Notes under the pieces: model-generated | Databases searched by the model: none | The model's input: only the letters and a program-made list of their open reading frames with translations | What the model was told of the DNA's origin: nothing | NCBI RefSeq assembly: GCF_017916475.1 | Contig: NZ_JAFMTB010000002.1 | Coordinates: 372,001-436,000, forward strand | Direction of reading: 5' to 3' | Source of the DNA: Patulibacter sp. SYSU D01012 | Lineage (GTDB): Bacteria > Actinomycetota > Thermoleophilia > Solirubrobacterales > Solirubrobacteraceae | Length of the DNA: 64,000 bases | Made by a program: the position numbers and the translations under genes | Part shown: positions 45,349-52,715 of the stretch, piece by piece | Numbering within the stretch: the first letter of the stretch is position 1 | Layout: the number at the start of each line of letters is the position of its first letter

Positions 45349-45960
45349 ATGCTGACGCTCGCGCCCACCCTCACCCCTCCCGGCGGCCGCCCCGGCGGCA
45401 CGGTGCTCGTCGCCTTCGCCAGCGCGCACGGGACGACGCGCGAGATCGCGGAGCGCATCGCCTCCCGGCTGCACCTGCGCGGCATCGGCACCGTCCTGGC
45501 GGACGTCGCGGCGGAGCCCCTGACCTCGGTGGCCGCGCACGACCGCGTCGTGGTCGCCGCGCCGGTGCGCGGAGACCACCACCACCCGGCGATGGTCGCG
45601 TGGCTGCAGCTCCGGGCCCGCGAGCTGGCGGGGCGCGACGTCTCGCTCGTGTCCGTCTCGCTGAGCGCCGCGTCGGGCGACGCGTGGGCGGGCCGCACCG
45701 CCCGCTACGTCGAGACGCTCGCCGCCGAGACGGGCGTCCGGCCGGACCGCGTCCTGCAGGTCGGCGGCGCCCTCCGCTACCGCTCGGCCACCGTCGCCAC
45801 GCGCCTGCGGATGAAGCGCGTCGCCGCCGTCCGCCACCTCGACACCGACGCCTCGCGCGACCACGGCTACACCGACTGGGACGCCGTCGACGGGCTCGTC
45901 GGGCTGCTCGCCCGCGCGGTGCACGGCGGCGCCGGGGCGGCGCTGCGCCTGGCGGGCTGA
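45349..45960 (+). CDS. Flavodoxin-domain protein (HemG-like) 2
   Basis: 203-aa paralogue of the gene at 40371, similar along its whole length: V-L-V-A-F-A-S-A-H-G-T-T-R-E-I-A-E-R (FMN loop), H-H-H-P-A-M-V-A-W-L-Q, A-R-Y-V-E-T-L-A-A-E-T-G, G-A-L-R-Y-R, and D-A-S-R-D-H-G-Y-T-D-W. The two copies bracket the USP/kinase/oxidoreductase genes, so the cluster probably grew by duplication. ATG 45349 has TATACA only 3 nt upstream, too close for the usual leaderless spacing, and no Shine-Dalgarno; the exact start is less certain. Confidence 0.87.
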   Translation: MLTLAPTLTPPGGRPGGTVLVAFASAHGTTREIAERIASRLHLRGIGTVLADVAAEPLTSVAAHDRVVVAAPVRGDHHHPAMVAWLQLRARELAGRDVSLVSVSLSAASGDAWAGRTARYVETLAAETGVRPDRVLQVGGALRYRSATVATRLRMKRVAAVRHLDTDASRDHGYTDWDAVDGLVGLLARAVHGGAGAALRLAG

Positions 45961-46022
45961 CCGGCGCGTCCGCGCGCTCCGGACGCGGCGTCCGGCCGGG
46001 CGCGCCTGCGAGACTCCGTGGG

Positions 46023-46259
46023 GTGATCCAGCCCGAACCCGTGAACGCGCGCTTCGTCGGCGGACCCCTCGACGGCGAGACGCACCTCCTCGCCCACCGC
46101 CTGCCGTTCGTGCAGGTCCCCGGTCCCGGCGAGACGTTCTTCGCCCGTCTGCACGTCGACGCCCCGGACGCCCCCGACCACCTCGTCTACGCCCTCGACG
46201 GGGCGGACGACGCCGAGACGCTCGTCTACCGCTGCCGCGCCGACGCCCCCGGGGCGTGA
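46023..46259 (+). CDS. Small protein with F-V-G-G-P-L-D-G motif
   Basis: 78-aa protein starting at GTG 46023 (GTG 46041 is an alternative). It has the motif A-R-F-V-G-G-P-L-D-G-E-T followed by a beta-rich, acidic C-terminal part ending L-V-Y-R-C-R-A-D. Similar short G-G-P-x-D-G proteins occur in actinobacteria and their phages; no function is known to me. Its stop overlaps the next start by 4 nt (GTGA), showing a two-gene unit. Confidence 0.6.
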   Translation: MIQPEPVNARFVGGPLDGETHLLAHRLPFVQVPGPGETFFARLHVDAPDAPDHLVYALDGADDAETLVYRCRADAPGA

Positions 46260-46588
46260 CCGTGCCGTCCCGGCACGAGGTCCTCGCCCGCGCCGTCGAG
46301 CGCGGCGCCCGCACCGCCGCGCGGGCCGCCGGCCGCGACTGGTCGCGGCTGAGCGAGGAGGAGCGCGCGCCGCACCGGCAGCTCGCGCGCCGCTGGGCCG
46401 AGTTCGTCGGGCTCGACGGCGCGATCGCCGCGCTCGACGAGATCGCCACGAAGGCGCCCGTGGAGACGGAGCACGGCATCGAGGTGCGCACCGTCGACGG
46501 CGCGCACGCCCAGGCGCTCGCGGCCGAGGCGCTCGCCCGCCTGGGCGCGGACGACGTGCCTGCCGACGGCGACGCCGACGCCGGCTAG
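46256..46588 (+). CDS. Hypothetical helical protein
   Basis: 110-aa, predominantly helical, charged protein (R-H-E-V-L-A-R-A-V-E-R-G-A-R-T-A-A-R then W-S-R-L-S-E-E-E-R-A) with an acidic Ala/Asp C-terminus. No membrane segment, signal or cysteine. GTG 46256 overlaps the upstream stop (GTGA); GTG 46262 is possible. It ends tail-to-tail with the phosphatase-like gene, the two TAG stops sharing the palindrome CTAG (46585-46588). No family recognised. Confidence 0.65.
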   Translation: MTVPSRHEVLARAVERGARTAARAAGRDWSRLSEEERAPHRQLARRWAEFVGLDGAIAALDEIATKAPVETEHGIEVRTVDGAHAQALAAEALARLGADDVPADGDADAG

Positions 46589-47772
46589 GCGCTGCCGCCG
46601 GCCCAGGCCTCGCGGCGCCGGACCGCCACGACGGTGACGTCCTCGGACGCCGACGGCGGAGCGGCGGCGTCCGTCACGCGCGCGACGGCCTCCTCCGCGC
46701 TGCGCGCCCCTGCGACGAGCGCCCCGACCGTCGCGGGCGTCGGCGGCCCGTCGCCCAGCACCAGGCCGGCGCCCCAGGCCACGAGCACCGCGCCCGGGGG
46801 CAGCTCCACGTCGGTCGGCGCGTAGGCGGCGCCGTCCGTGGTGCCGAGGGGCGCGCCGGCGACGAACGGGCGCACCGCCCCGTCGGGCGCCACGACCTGC
46901 GCGCGCCCGTGCCCGGCGTCCGCGCACGCCACCCGTCCGCCGTCGCGCAGGGCGAGGACGAGCACGCCGGTGGCGCGGCCGGCCGTGCCGCCCTCGGTCG
47001 CCACCTCGGCGGCGAGCCGGCCGAGGGCCGCCGCGGGATCGGCCTCGTCGCGGGTCGCCGCCCGCAGCGCCGAGCGGACGACCGCCATCGCGATCGCGGC
47101 CGGCATCCCGTGGCCCGCCACCCCGCCGAGCGCGACGACGGTCGCGTCCGGGCCGTGGTGCCAGTCGTAGAAGTCGCCGCCGACCCGGGGCGACGCCCGG
47201 CAGCGTCCCGCGACCTCCCACGCGTCGTCCCACGGCGGTCGGGTGGGCAGCAGCGAGCCGTGGATCGCGGCCGCGCGCGCCAGGGCGTCCTCGCGGCTCA
47301 GCTCCTGCTCCGCCCACTGCCCCAGGTCGCGCAGCAGCGCCCGGTCCGCGTCGGTCAGGCGCCGGGGCCGGCGGTCGGCGACGCAGAGCGTGCCGACGCG
47401 ATGGCCGCCCGCCGTCGCCAGCGGCACCCCGGCGTAGAAGCGCAGGCGCGGGTCGTCCGCCACGTAGGGCACGTCGCGGAACCGCGGGTCCGCGCTGAGG
47501 TCCTCGACCTCGAGCCCGTCGGGGTCCAGGATCGTGTGCGCGCAGACCGACAGCCGCCGCGAGATCTCCAGGCCCTGCCCGCCCGCGACGGACTTCGTCC
47601 ACTGGCGGTCGTCGTCGATCAGGTTCACGAGCGCCATGTCGACGCCCATGAGCCGGCGACAGAGGCGCGTGACGCGGTCGAAGCGCTCCTCGGGCGAGCT
47701 GTCCAGGAGCTCCGTCTCGTGGAGCGCGGCCAGGCGCTCGAACTCGTCCGCCGGGATCTCGGGCGCCGTCAC
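46585..47772 (-). CDS. GAF-PP2C (SpoIIE/RsbU-type) protein, probable pseudophosphatase
   Basis: 395-aa paralogue of the phosphatase at 52712, co-linear with it residue for residue through the core. A GAF domain (about 25-160) precedes a SpoIIE-type PP2C domain (about 185-388). G-G-D-F-Y-D-W (Asp200) is kept, but the metal-binding Asp of G-D-V-x-G-K-G is Gly217 (G-G-V-A-G-H-G), and that of S-D-G is Ala335 (G-A-G-L). Only the last Asp (E-D-V-T) remains, so catalysis is probably lost and a decoy or sensor role is likely. GTG 47772 overlaps the stop of a 9-codon mini-ORF. It lies 134 bp downstream of the RsbW-like kinase gene, with its own promoter. Confidence 0.9.
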   Translation of the reverse strand: MTAPEIPADEFERLAALHETELLDSSPEERFDRVTRLCRRLMGVDMALVNLIDDDRQWTKSVAGGQGLEISRRLSVCAHTILDPDGLEVEDLSADPRFRDVPYVADDPRLRFYAGVPLATAGGHRVGTLCVADRRPRRLTDADRALLRDLGQWAEQELSREDALARAAAIHGSLLPTRPPWDDAWEVAGRCRASPRVGGDFYDWHHGPDATVVALGGVAGHGMPAAIAMAVVRSALRAATRDEADPAAALGRLAAEVATEGGTAGRATGVLVLALRDGGRVACADAGHGRAQVVAPDGAVRPFVAGAPLGTTDGAAYAPTDVELPPGAVLVAWGAGLVLGDGPPTPATVGALVAGARSAEEAVARVTDAAAPPSASEDVTVVAVRRREAWAGGSA

Positions 47773-47798
47773 GCCGCCGGAGGGGTCGGGTCACGCAT
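47769..47798 (-). CDS. Leaderless 9-codon mini-ORF overlapping the pseudophosphatase start
   Basis: MRDPTPPAA-stop. Its ATG lies 6 nt after TACGCT (47805-47810), and its TGA overlaps the GTG of the phosphatase gene (GTGA). No Shine-Dalgarno is visible before that GTG, so coupled reinitiation is plausible. Confidence 0.35.
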   Translation of the reverse strand: MRDPTPPAA

Positions 47799-47804
47799 GC
47801 CGCC

Positions 47805-47810
47805 AGCGTA
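47805..47810 (-). promoter_or_regulatory. -10 element upstream of pseudophosphatase mini-ORF
   Basis: TACGCT, 6-nt spacer, ATG 47798; the predicted transcription start coincides with the mini-ORF start. Confidence 0.45.
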
Positions 47811-47906
47811 GCCCGGAGATACGGCGCACACCCGCCGGGTCAACGGATGGCGGCGCCGGCGCGCGCCGGCGGGCGGACGGATGGTCGCGCGCCCGGCGGC
47901 CGCGGG

Positions 47907-48320
47907 CTACGGGCGGTCCACCCGCAGGCTCCAGCGGTTGCGGCCGCCGTCGCGCTCGAGCGCGAGCGCGTCGAGCGTCGCGCGGGCGAGCTCCAGGCCC
48001 CGGCCCGACTCGGCCAGCGGGTCCACGTCGAGCGCGGGCGCGCCGCCGCACGGTCCGGGGTCGGGTGCCGCGCGGCCGTCGTCCTCCAGCGTCCCGAGCA
48101 CCGCGCGGGGCGTCACCCAGACGTCGAGCACCATCCGGGGCGGCCCGCCGGTCGGTCGCGCGCCGTGCTCGACGACGTTCGCGGCCAGCTCGGCCACGGC
48201 CGTGGAGAACCGCGCCTGCAGCGGCGCGGGCACGGGCGGCCGCGCGTCGCGCCACACCGCGTCCAGCAACGCGTGGACCCGTTCCAGGCACGCGGGCACG
48301 GCGTCGATCTCCAGGTGCAT
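47907..48320 (-). CDS. RsbW/SpoIIAB-type anti-sigma factor serine kinase
   Basis: 137-aa GHKL ATPase (HATPase_c_2) of the kind that phosphorylates a STAS partner and binds a sigma factor or other client. The N box A-E-L-A-A-N-V-V-E-H-G, the G1 box E-D-D-G-R-A-A and the G2 box E-S-G-R-G-L-E-L-A are intact, so ATP binding is expected. It starts 4 nt after the STAS gene stop and is the last gene of the phosphatase/BcsB/glycosyltransferase operon. No sigma factor gene is near, so the client may be the glycosyltransferase machinery or an unlinked sigma factor (inference). Confidence 0.9.
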   Translation of the reverse strand: MHLEIDAVPACLERVHALLDAVWRDARPPVPAPLQARFSTAVAELAANVVEHGARPTGGPPRMVLDVWVTPRAVLGTLEDDGRAAPDPGPCGGAPALDVDPLAESGRGLELARATLDALALERDGGRNRWSLRVDRP

Positions 48321-48324
48321 CGGC

Positions 48325-48660
48325 CTACAGCCCGTCGAGCGCCTCGGCGACCGTCTCGTAGGGCCGCAGGACGCGGTCCAGCCGCATGAGCCGCAGCACC
48401 GACAGCACCTGCTCGCCGGGGGCGGCGATCCGCAGCTCGCCGCCCGCCTGCCGGGTGCTCTTCAGGCCCCCGATCAGCGCCCCCAGGCCCGACGAGTCCA
48501 CGAACGGCACCGCGGCGAGGTCGACGACCAGCCCCGTCCGCCCGTCGTCCACCGCGTCGCGGACGACGGCGCGCAGCGCGGCGGCGCTGACCAGGTCGAG
48601 GCGGCCGGTCAGGCGCACGACGCCCCGCCGATCGCCGTGGTCCTCGAGCTCCAGCTCCAT
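48325..48660 (-). CDS. STAS-domain anti-anti-sigma factor
   Basis: 111-aa SpoIIAA/RsbV-like protein. The phosphorylatable serine is in F-V-D-S-S-G-L-G-A-L near residue 57, and the fold starts with R-L-T-G-R-L-D-L-V-S-A-A. In partner switching the unphosphorylated form binds and sequesters the RsbW-like kinase, while a PP2C phosphatase reactivates it; both partners are encoded in this operon. The ATG directly abuts the glycosyltransferase stop (TAG-ATG), so its dosage is tied to the synthase. Confidence 0.93.
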   Translation of the reverse strand: MELELEDHGDRRGVVRLTGRLDLVSAAALRAVVRDAVDDGRTGLVVDLAAVPFVDSSGLGALIGGLKSTRQAGGELRIAAPGEQVLSVLRLMRLDRVLRPYETVAEALDGL

Positions 48661-50703
48661 CTAGGCCTCCTGGGGGTCGGGCTGCGGGGCGAACCCGCGG
48701 TAGAACGCGGCGTCGACGACGACGCTGAGCGAGATCAGGTCGTAGACGACCCACGCGACGTTGAGCATGATCGCGCCGCCGGCGTCGGTGGCCCCCACCA
48801 TCAGGCGCACCAGGCCGATCACGACGGCCCCGCACAGCACCAGCATGGTGGCCACCTGCACCCGCACCAGCCGCAGCGACGCGCCGGCCTGCCGGGTCTT
48901 CGGGGTGACGACGAACCCCAGGTCGCGGCCGGTCAGCTGGTTGCGCACGACGCTGGTGACCGCCTGGATCCACAGCGGGAACAGCGCCAGGCTGTACTGC
49001 TGGCCGCGCCAGGTGCGCATGCCCCAGCCGACGAGCAGGAACAGCAGCTGGTTGACCAGCAGGTACGGCAGCAGGTGCCACATGAAGTCGGCGCCGAGCG
49101 AGCGCACCGGCAGGACGCCGAAGAGCAGGTAGACGATCGGGGCCGCCAGGTAGACGACGGCGGCGAAGCCCGACAGGTACGTCCACATCGTCGCGAAGTA
49201 CATGAGCCGCTGGCCGACGGACAGGCCCGGCTGGCGCAGCGGGTTCTCCCGCAGCATCACCTGCATCGTCCCCTGCGACCACCGCAGCCGCTGGGCGAGC
49301 ATGCTGCGCAGGTCCTCGGGGGCCAGTCCGTGGGCGAGGATCTCGTGGTGGTAGACGCTGCGCCAGCCCAGGCCGTGCAGGCGCATCGCGGTCGCCATGT
49401 CCTCCGTCACCGAGATCGTCGCCATCGGCATGACCGGCTGCGCCTCGTGCGCCTGGACGGCGTCGAGGTCGGCGATGATCCGGCGCACCGACTCGATCGC
49501 CCCGAGCGGCGACAGGTCGCGCACCGCCAGGCCGTCGAGGGCCGCCTCGTCCAGCACGAGCTCGCCGGTCTCGGCGTCCGCCTCCACGGGCCCCGGGCCG
49601 AGCGCCTCCAGGTCGGCCTGGATCGCGCGGACGTCGCGGTCCACGAGGCCGCGACTGATGCGGTCGACCTCGCGGCGGAACGCGTGCGTGACCTCCTGGG
49701 TCGTCAGCCCGCGGCGCTGGCCGGCGCGTACCTCGCGCAGCGCAGCGGCGAGCTCCTCGAGCGCGGCGGCGGCGTCCTCGTCCCCCCGCTCGCGGGCGGC
49801 GGCGCGGGCGCGGCCCACCACCCGGTCGGCGGTGCGGAGCACGCGCCGCAGGGCGGTCTCGACGTCGCGCACGTAGCCGACGATCCCCAGCTGCATGAGC
49901 GCCTCGCGCCGCAGGATGGCGTTCGACCCGCAGAAGAACGCGGCGTTCCACCCGTCCTTGCCCTGCTGGATCGGCCCGTAGAAGAGCGGCGCCTGGCTGC
50001 CCATCGGATCGGCGTCGTCGACGTTGACGAAGTACTGCGGGGTCTGGACGAGCGCGACCTGCGGGTCGGTGAACCACCCGAGCGTGCGGTCGAGGATCGC
50101 CGGGTCGGGGATCTGGTCGGCGTCGAGGATCAGCAGGAACTCGCCGTCCGTCTGGAACAGCGCGTTGTTGAGGTTGCCGGCCTTCGCGTGCCGGGGGCGG
50201 TCGTGCCAGTCGGCGCTGCGGGTGATGTAGCCGACGCCCTCCTCGGCCGCCATCGCCGCCATCTCCGGGCTCGCGCCGTCGTCGAGGACGTAGGTGCGGT
50301 GCGGGTGGCGGATGTCGCGGGCCGCCCGCGCCGTGCCCCGGACGAGCTCGATCGGCTCGTTGTAGCAGGTGATGAACACGTCGACGGTGGCGTCCGGCGG
50401 GGGCGGCGGCGCCGCGCCGCGCTCCTTCAGCCGCCACATCGTCAGGCCGAACAGCCACGCGTCCAGGTACGAGTACGTCTCGGCCAGGATCAGCGGGACG
50501 GCGATCCACCACGCCGACCAGTTGACCGACGACGTCCAGCGCCACGCGAGGTAGTAGGTGCCCAGCGCGAGGTTGGCGGCGACGAGCACGCGCAGGACGT
50601 CGCGGCGCAGCCGCCGGCGGTCCTCCGGGGCGTCCGGGAGCAGCGGCGCGAGGACCCGCTCGACCGCGCGGCGGCGGGGCGCGGGGGCTGGCGGCGCGCT
50701 CAC
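48661..50703 (-). CDS. BcsA-like family 2 glycosyltransferase without PilZ domain
   Basis: 680-aa integral membrane processive glycosyltransferase of the cellulose-synthase type, polymerising and exporting a beta-linked polysaccharide. Two N-terminal helices (about 38-55, 65-85) precede the catalytic domain: Y-V-L-D-D-G (Asp141), L-D-A-D-Q (194-197), T-E-D (433-435) and Q-R-L-R-W (471-475); several C-terminal helices follow and the protein stops without a PilZ domain. Between G-S-N-A-I-L-R-R-E-A-L and T-E-D there is an extra ~155-residue helical, charged insertion (about 272-428). GTG 50703 overlaps the BcsB-like stop. Product identity (cellulose or another glycan) is not determined. Confidence 0.9.
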   Translation of the reverse strand: MSAPPAPAPRRRAVERVLAPLLPDAPEDRRRLRRDVLRVLVAANLALGTYYLAWRWTSSVNWSAWWIAVPLILAETYSYLDAWLFGLTMWRLKERGAAPPPPPDATVDVFITCYNEPIELVRGTARAARDIRHPHRTYVLDDGASPEMAAMAAEEGVGYITRSADWHDRPRHAKAGNLNNALFQTDGEFLLILDADQIPDPAILDRTLGWFTDPQVALVQTPQYFVNVDDADPMGSQAPLFYGPIQQGKDGWNAAFFCGSNAILRREALMQLGIVGYVRDVETALRRVLRTADRVVGRARAAARERGDEDAAAALEELAAALREVRAGQRRGLTTQEVTHAFRREVDRISRGLVDRDVRAIQADLEALGPGPVEADAETGELVLDEAALDGLAVRDLSPLGAIESVRRIIADLDAVQAHEAQPVMPMATISVTEDMATAMRLHGLGWRSVYHHEILAHGLAPEDLRSMLAQRLRWSQGTMQVMLRENPLRQPGLSVGQRLMYFATMWTYLSGFAAVVYLAAPIVYLLFGVLPVRSLGADFMWHLLPYLLVNQLLFLLVGWGMRTWRGQQYSLALFPLWIQAVTSVVRNQLTGRDLGFVVTPKTRQAGASLRLVRVQVATMLVLCGAVVIGLVRLMVGATDAGGAIMLNVAWVVYDLISLSVVVDAAFYRGFAPQPDPQEA

Positions 50704-52715
50704 GTGCGCCGCGCCCCGCCCCAGCGCCGCCGCGCGACGAGCAGGACCACGGCCACGAACGCGACGAGCACGACGGCGGCCGGGATCGCCCAGCGCGGCG
50801 CGTCGTCGACGGCGGAGGCCTGCGCCACCGGGGCGAGCTCGTCGGGCGGCTCGGCGCCCGGAGCGGTCGCGGCCAGGGCGCCGGGCGCCGAGGACGGCAC
50901 GACGAGCATCGCGCGGCCGACGAGCCGTTCGACGGTGCTGGCGCGCGTCAGGGCGCGCGCGGCCCGCACCAGGCCGGCGCCGTCGGCGCCGCGGACCGCG
51001 AGCACCGTGCCGTCGTCCGACCACGGCGACGCGTCGAGGACGAGCGTGCCGGTGTCGGGCCCCGTCGCGCGGCGGCCGCCGGGCACGGCGATCGGGCGGC
51101 CCAGGTCGCGGTCGGCGCGGCCGACGAGGACCAGGTCGGCCTGGCCGCGGCGGGCGTCGCCGACCCGGTCGGCGGTGACCAGGCGCGGGCTGGGGGCGCC
51201 GGGGGCGGCCCAGCGCCCGATCGCGGCCGCGACCTGCAGCGCCGCCGTGCGCTCCGCCGGGGCGGGGTCGCGCGGCAGCACCACGTCGACGGGCCGGCCG
51301 CCGGTGCCGAGGGGCGCGGGGAAGCGCGCCAGGTCGCGGGCGTCCGTGTCGTCGTGCGGCAGCGTGATGCGCGACGTGTCGAGGATCGTCGCCGTGGCGC
51401 CCTGCGGGTCGCGCGGCGCGCACCGCTCCTGGCGCGGCGGCAGGCCGAAGCGCAGGCGGAGGGGCAGCCGGCGGACGGCGCGGCCGTCCAGGTCGGCGTC
51501 GAGCAGGCCGGCGGGCAGGGCGAAGCGCAGCCGGACCGGGCCGGCGCCGGGGCGGAGCGCCCGGCTGCCGAGGTCGCGGCCCGCGAGCGACGCCGTCACG
51601 TACGACGCGTCCGGCCGCAGGGCCGCGCCCGCGTCGACGACGAGCTCCAGGGTGCCGTCGTCGGTGATCGTCCAGGCCGGCGGCCGGTCGACGGTCAGGT
51701 CGACGGTCGCCGTGCCCGGCCCCAGCACCTGGCGCGTCCCGATCCCGAGCTGCGCGAACGTCGCCGCGTCCGACGACCACGCCCGGGCGCGGCGGGGCCG
51801 TTCGGGCCGCGGACCCCGCACGAGCGCCGCGCGCCCCGGCAGCGGCGTGAGGGCGTCGGGGGCGTCCAGGGCCGCCGCGGCGCGGGCCGTCCCGCGGGCG
51901 TCGGCGCCGCCGAGCGCCAGCCGCGGCGTGCCGTCGCGGCGCACCGCGAGCACGCCGTCCCCGGGGGCCGCCGTCGGGGCCGGCGTGCCGGCGAGGGCGC
52001 GCGCCAGGCCCGGGCCCGTGCCCACGGCGAGCACCGGGCCCGCGGCGTCCTCGCGGGCGCCGGCGACCTGCACGAACGGGTCGGCGCCGACGGCCCCGGC
52101 GGCGCGTCCGACGGCCGCGACCGCTCGTCCGGCGGCGGCGAGCGACGCCGGGTCGTCGTCGGTCGCGACGGTCAGCGGCGCGCCGTCCGCCGCGGGCACG
52201 AGCGTCGGCAGCGCGTCCGCGAGCGTGCGGTCGGCCGGCCGCAGGCGCGGGTCGACCGTGCTGTCGTCCCGCACGACCGCCCAGAGCGCGCTGTCGTCCG
52301 GGTCCTCGCAGACGTCGCGGGTCAGCCGCATCGAGAAGCGGGCCGTGAGCGTGACGCCCCCGGCGGCGTCGGGCAGCGGGGGCAGCGCGACGCGCAGGCG
52401 CCCGCCGCGGGCCGTCTCGCGCGTCAGCCGGGCGCTGCCGAGCGGGCGGTCGCCGGCGTAGAGCGTGACGGTCGAGCGACGCGGCTCGAGCAGCGGGGAG
52501 TGCTCGAAGCGCAGGTCGACGGTGCCGCCGCGCACCGCGTAGCCGGCCGGCAGGGGGAAGAACGCGGTGGCGGTGCCGTCGCGGCCGCGGACGGTCGTCG
52601 TCGGCACGCCGCGGTCGGCGAAGGTGCCGGCGGCCGCGGACGGGCGCTCGGCGGCGCGGGCCGCGGGGGCCGCGAGCGCGGCGGCGAGCGCCACCGGCGC
52701 GAGGGCCCGCCTCAC
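50700..52715 (-). CDS. BcsB-like exopolysaccharide synthase subunit
   Basis: 671-aa exported protein with a signal peptide (about 1-22), a long beta-rich extracytoplasmic part and one C-terminal membrane helix (about 643-663: I-P-A-A-V-V-L-V-A-F-V-A-V-V-L-L-V) followed by R-R-R. This architecture, its position directly before a BcsA-like gene, and segments such as C-E-D-P-D-D-S-A-L-W resemble BcsB, which guides the nascent chain outside the membrane. GTG 52715 overlaps the phosphatase stop (GTGA). The similarity to canonical BcsB is modest, so the call depends partly on context. Confidence 0.78.
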   Translation of the reverse strand: MRRALAPVALAAALAAPAARAAERPSAAAGTFADRGVPTTTVRGRDGTATAFFPLPAGYAVRGGTVDLRFEHSPLLEPRRSTVTLYAGDRPLGSARLTRETARGGRLRVALPPLPDAAGGVTLTARFSMRLTRDVCEDPDDSALWAVVRDDSTVDPRLRPADRTLADALPTLVPAADGAPLTVATDDDPASLAAAGRAVAAVGRAAGAVGADPFVQVAGAREDAAGPVLAVGTGPGLARALAGTPAPTAAPGDGVLAVRRDGTPRLALGGADARGTARAAAALDAPDALTPLPGRAALVRGPRPERPRRARAWSSDAATFAQLGIGTRQVLGPGTATVDLTVDRPPAWTITDDGTLELVVDAGAALRPDASYVTASLAGRDLGSRALRPGAGPVRLRFALPAGLLDADLDGRAVRRLPLRLRFGLPPRQERCAPRDPQGATATILDTSRITLPHDDTDARDLARFPAPLGTGGRPVDVVLPRDPAPAERTAALQVAAAIGRWAAPGAPSPRLVTADRVGDARRGQADLVLVGRADRDLGRPIAVPGGRRATGPDTGTLVLDASPWSDDGTVLAVRGADGAGLVRAARALTRASTVERLVGRAMLVVPSSAPGALAATAPGAEPPDELAPVAQASAVDDAPRWAIPAAVVLVAFVAVVLLVARRRWGGARRT

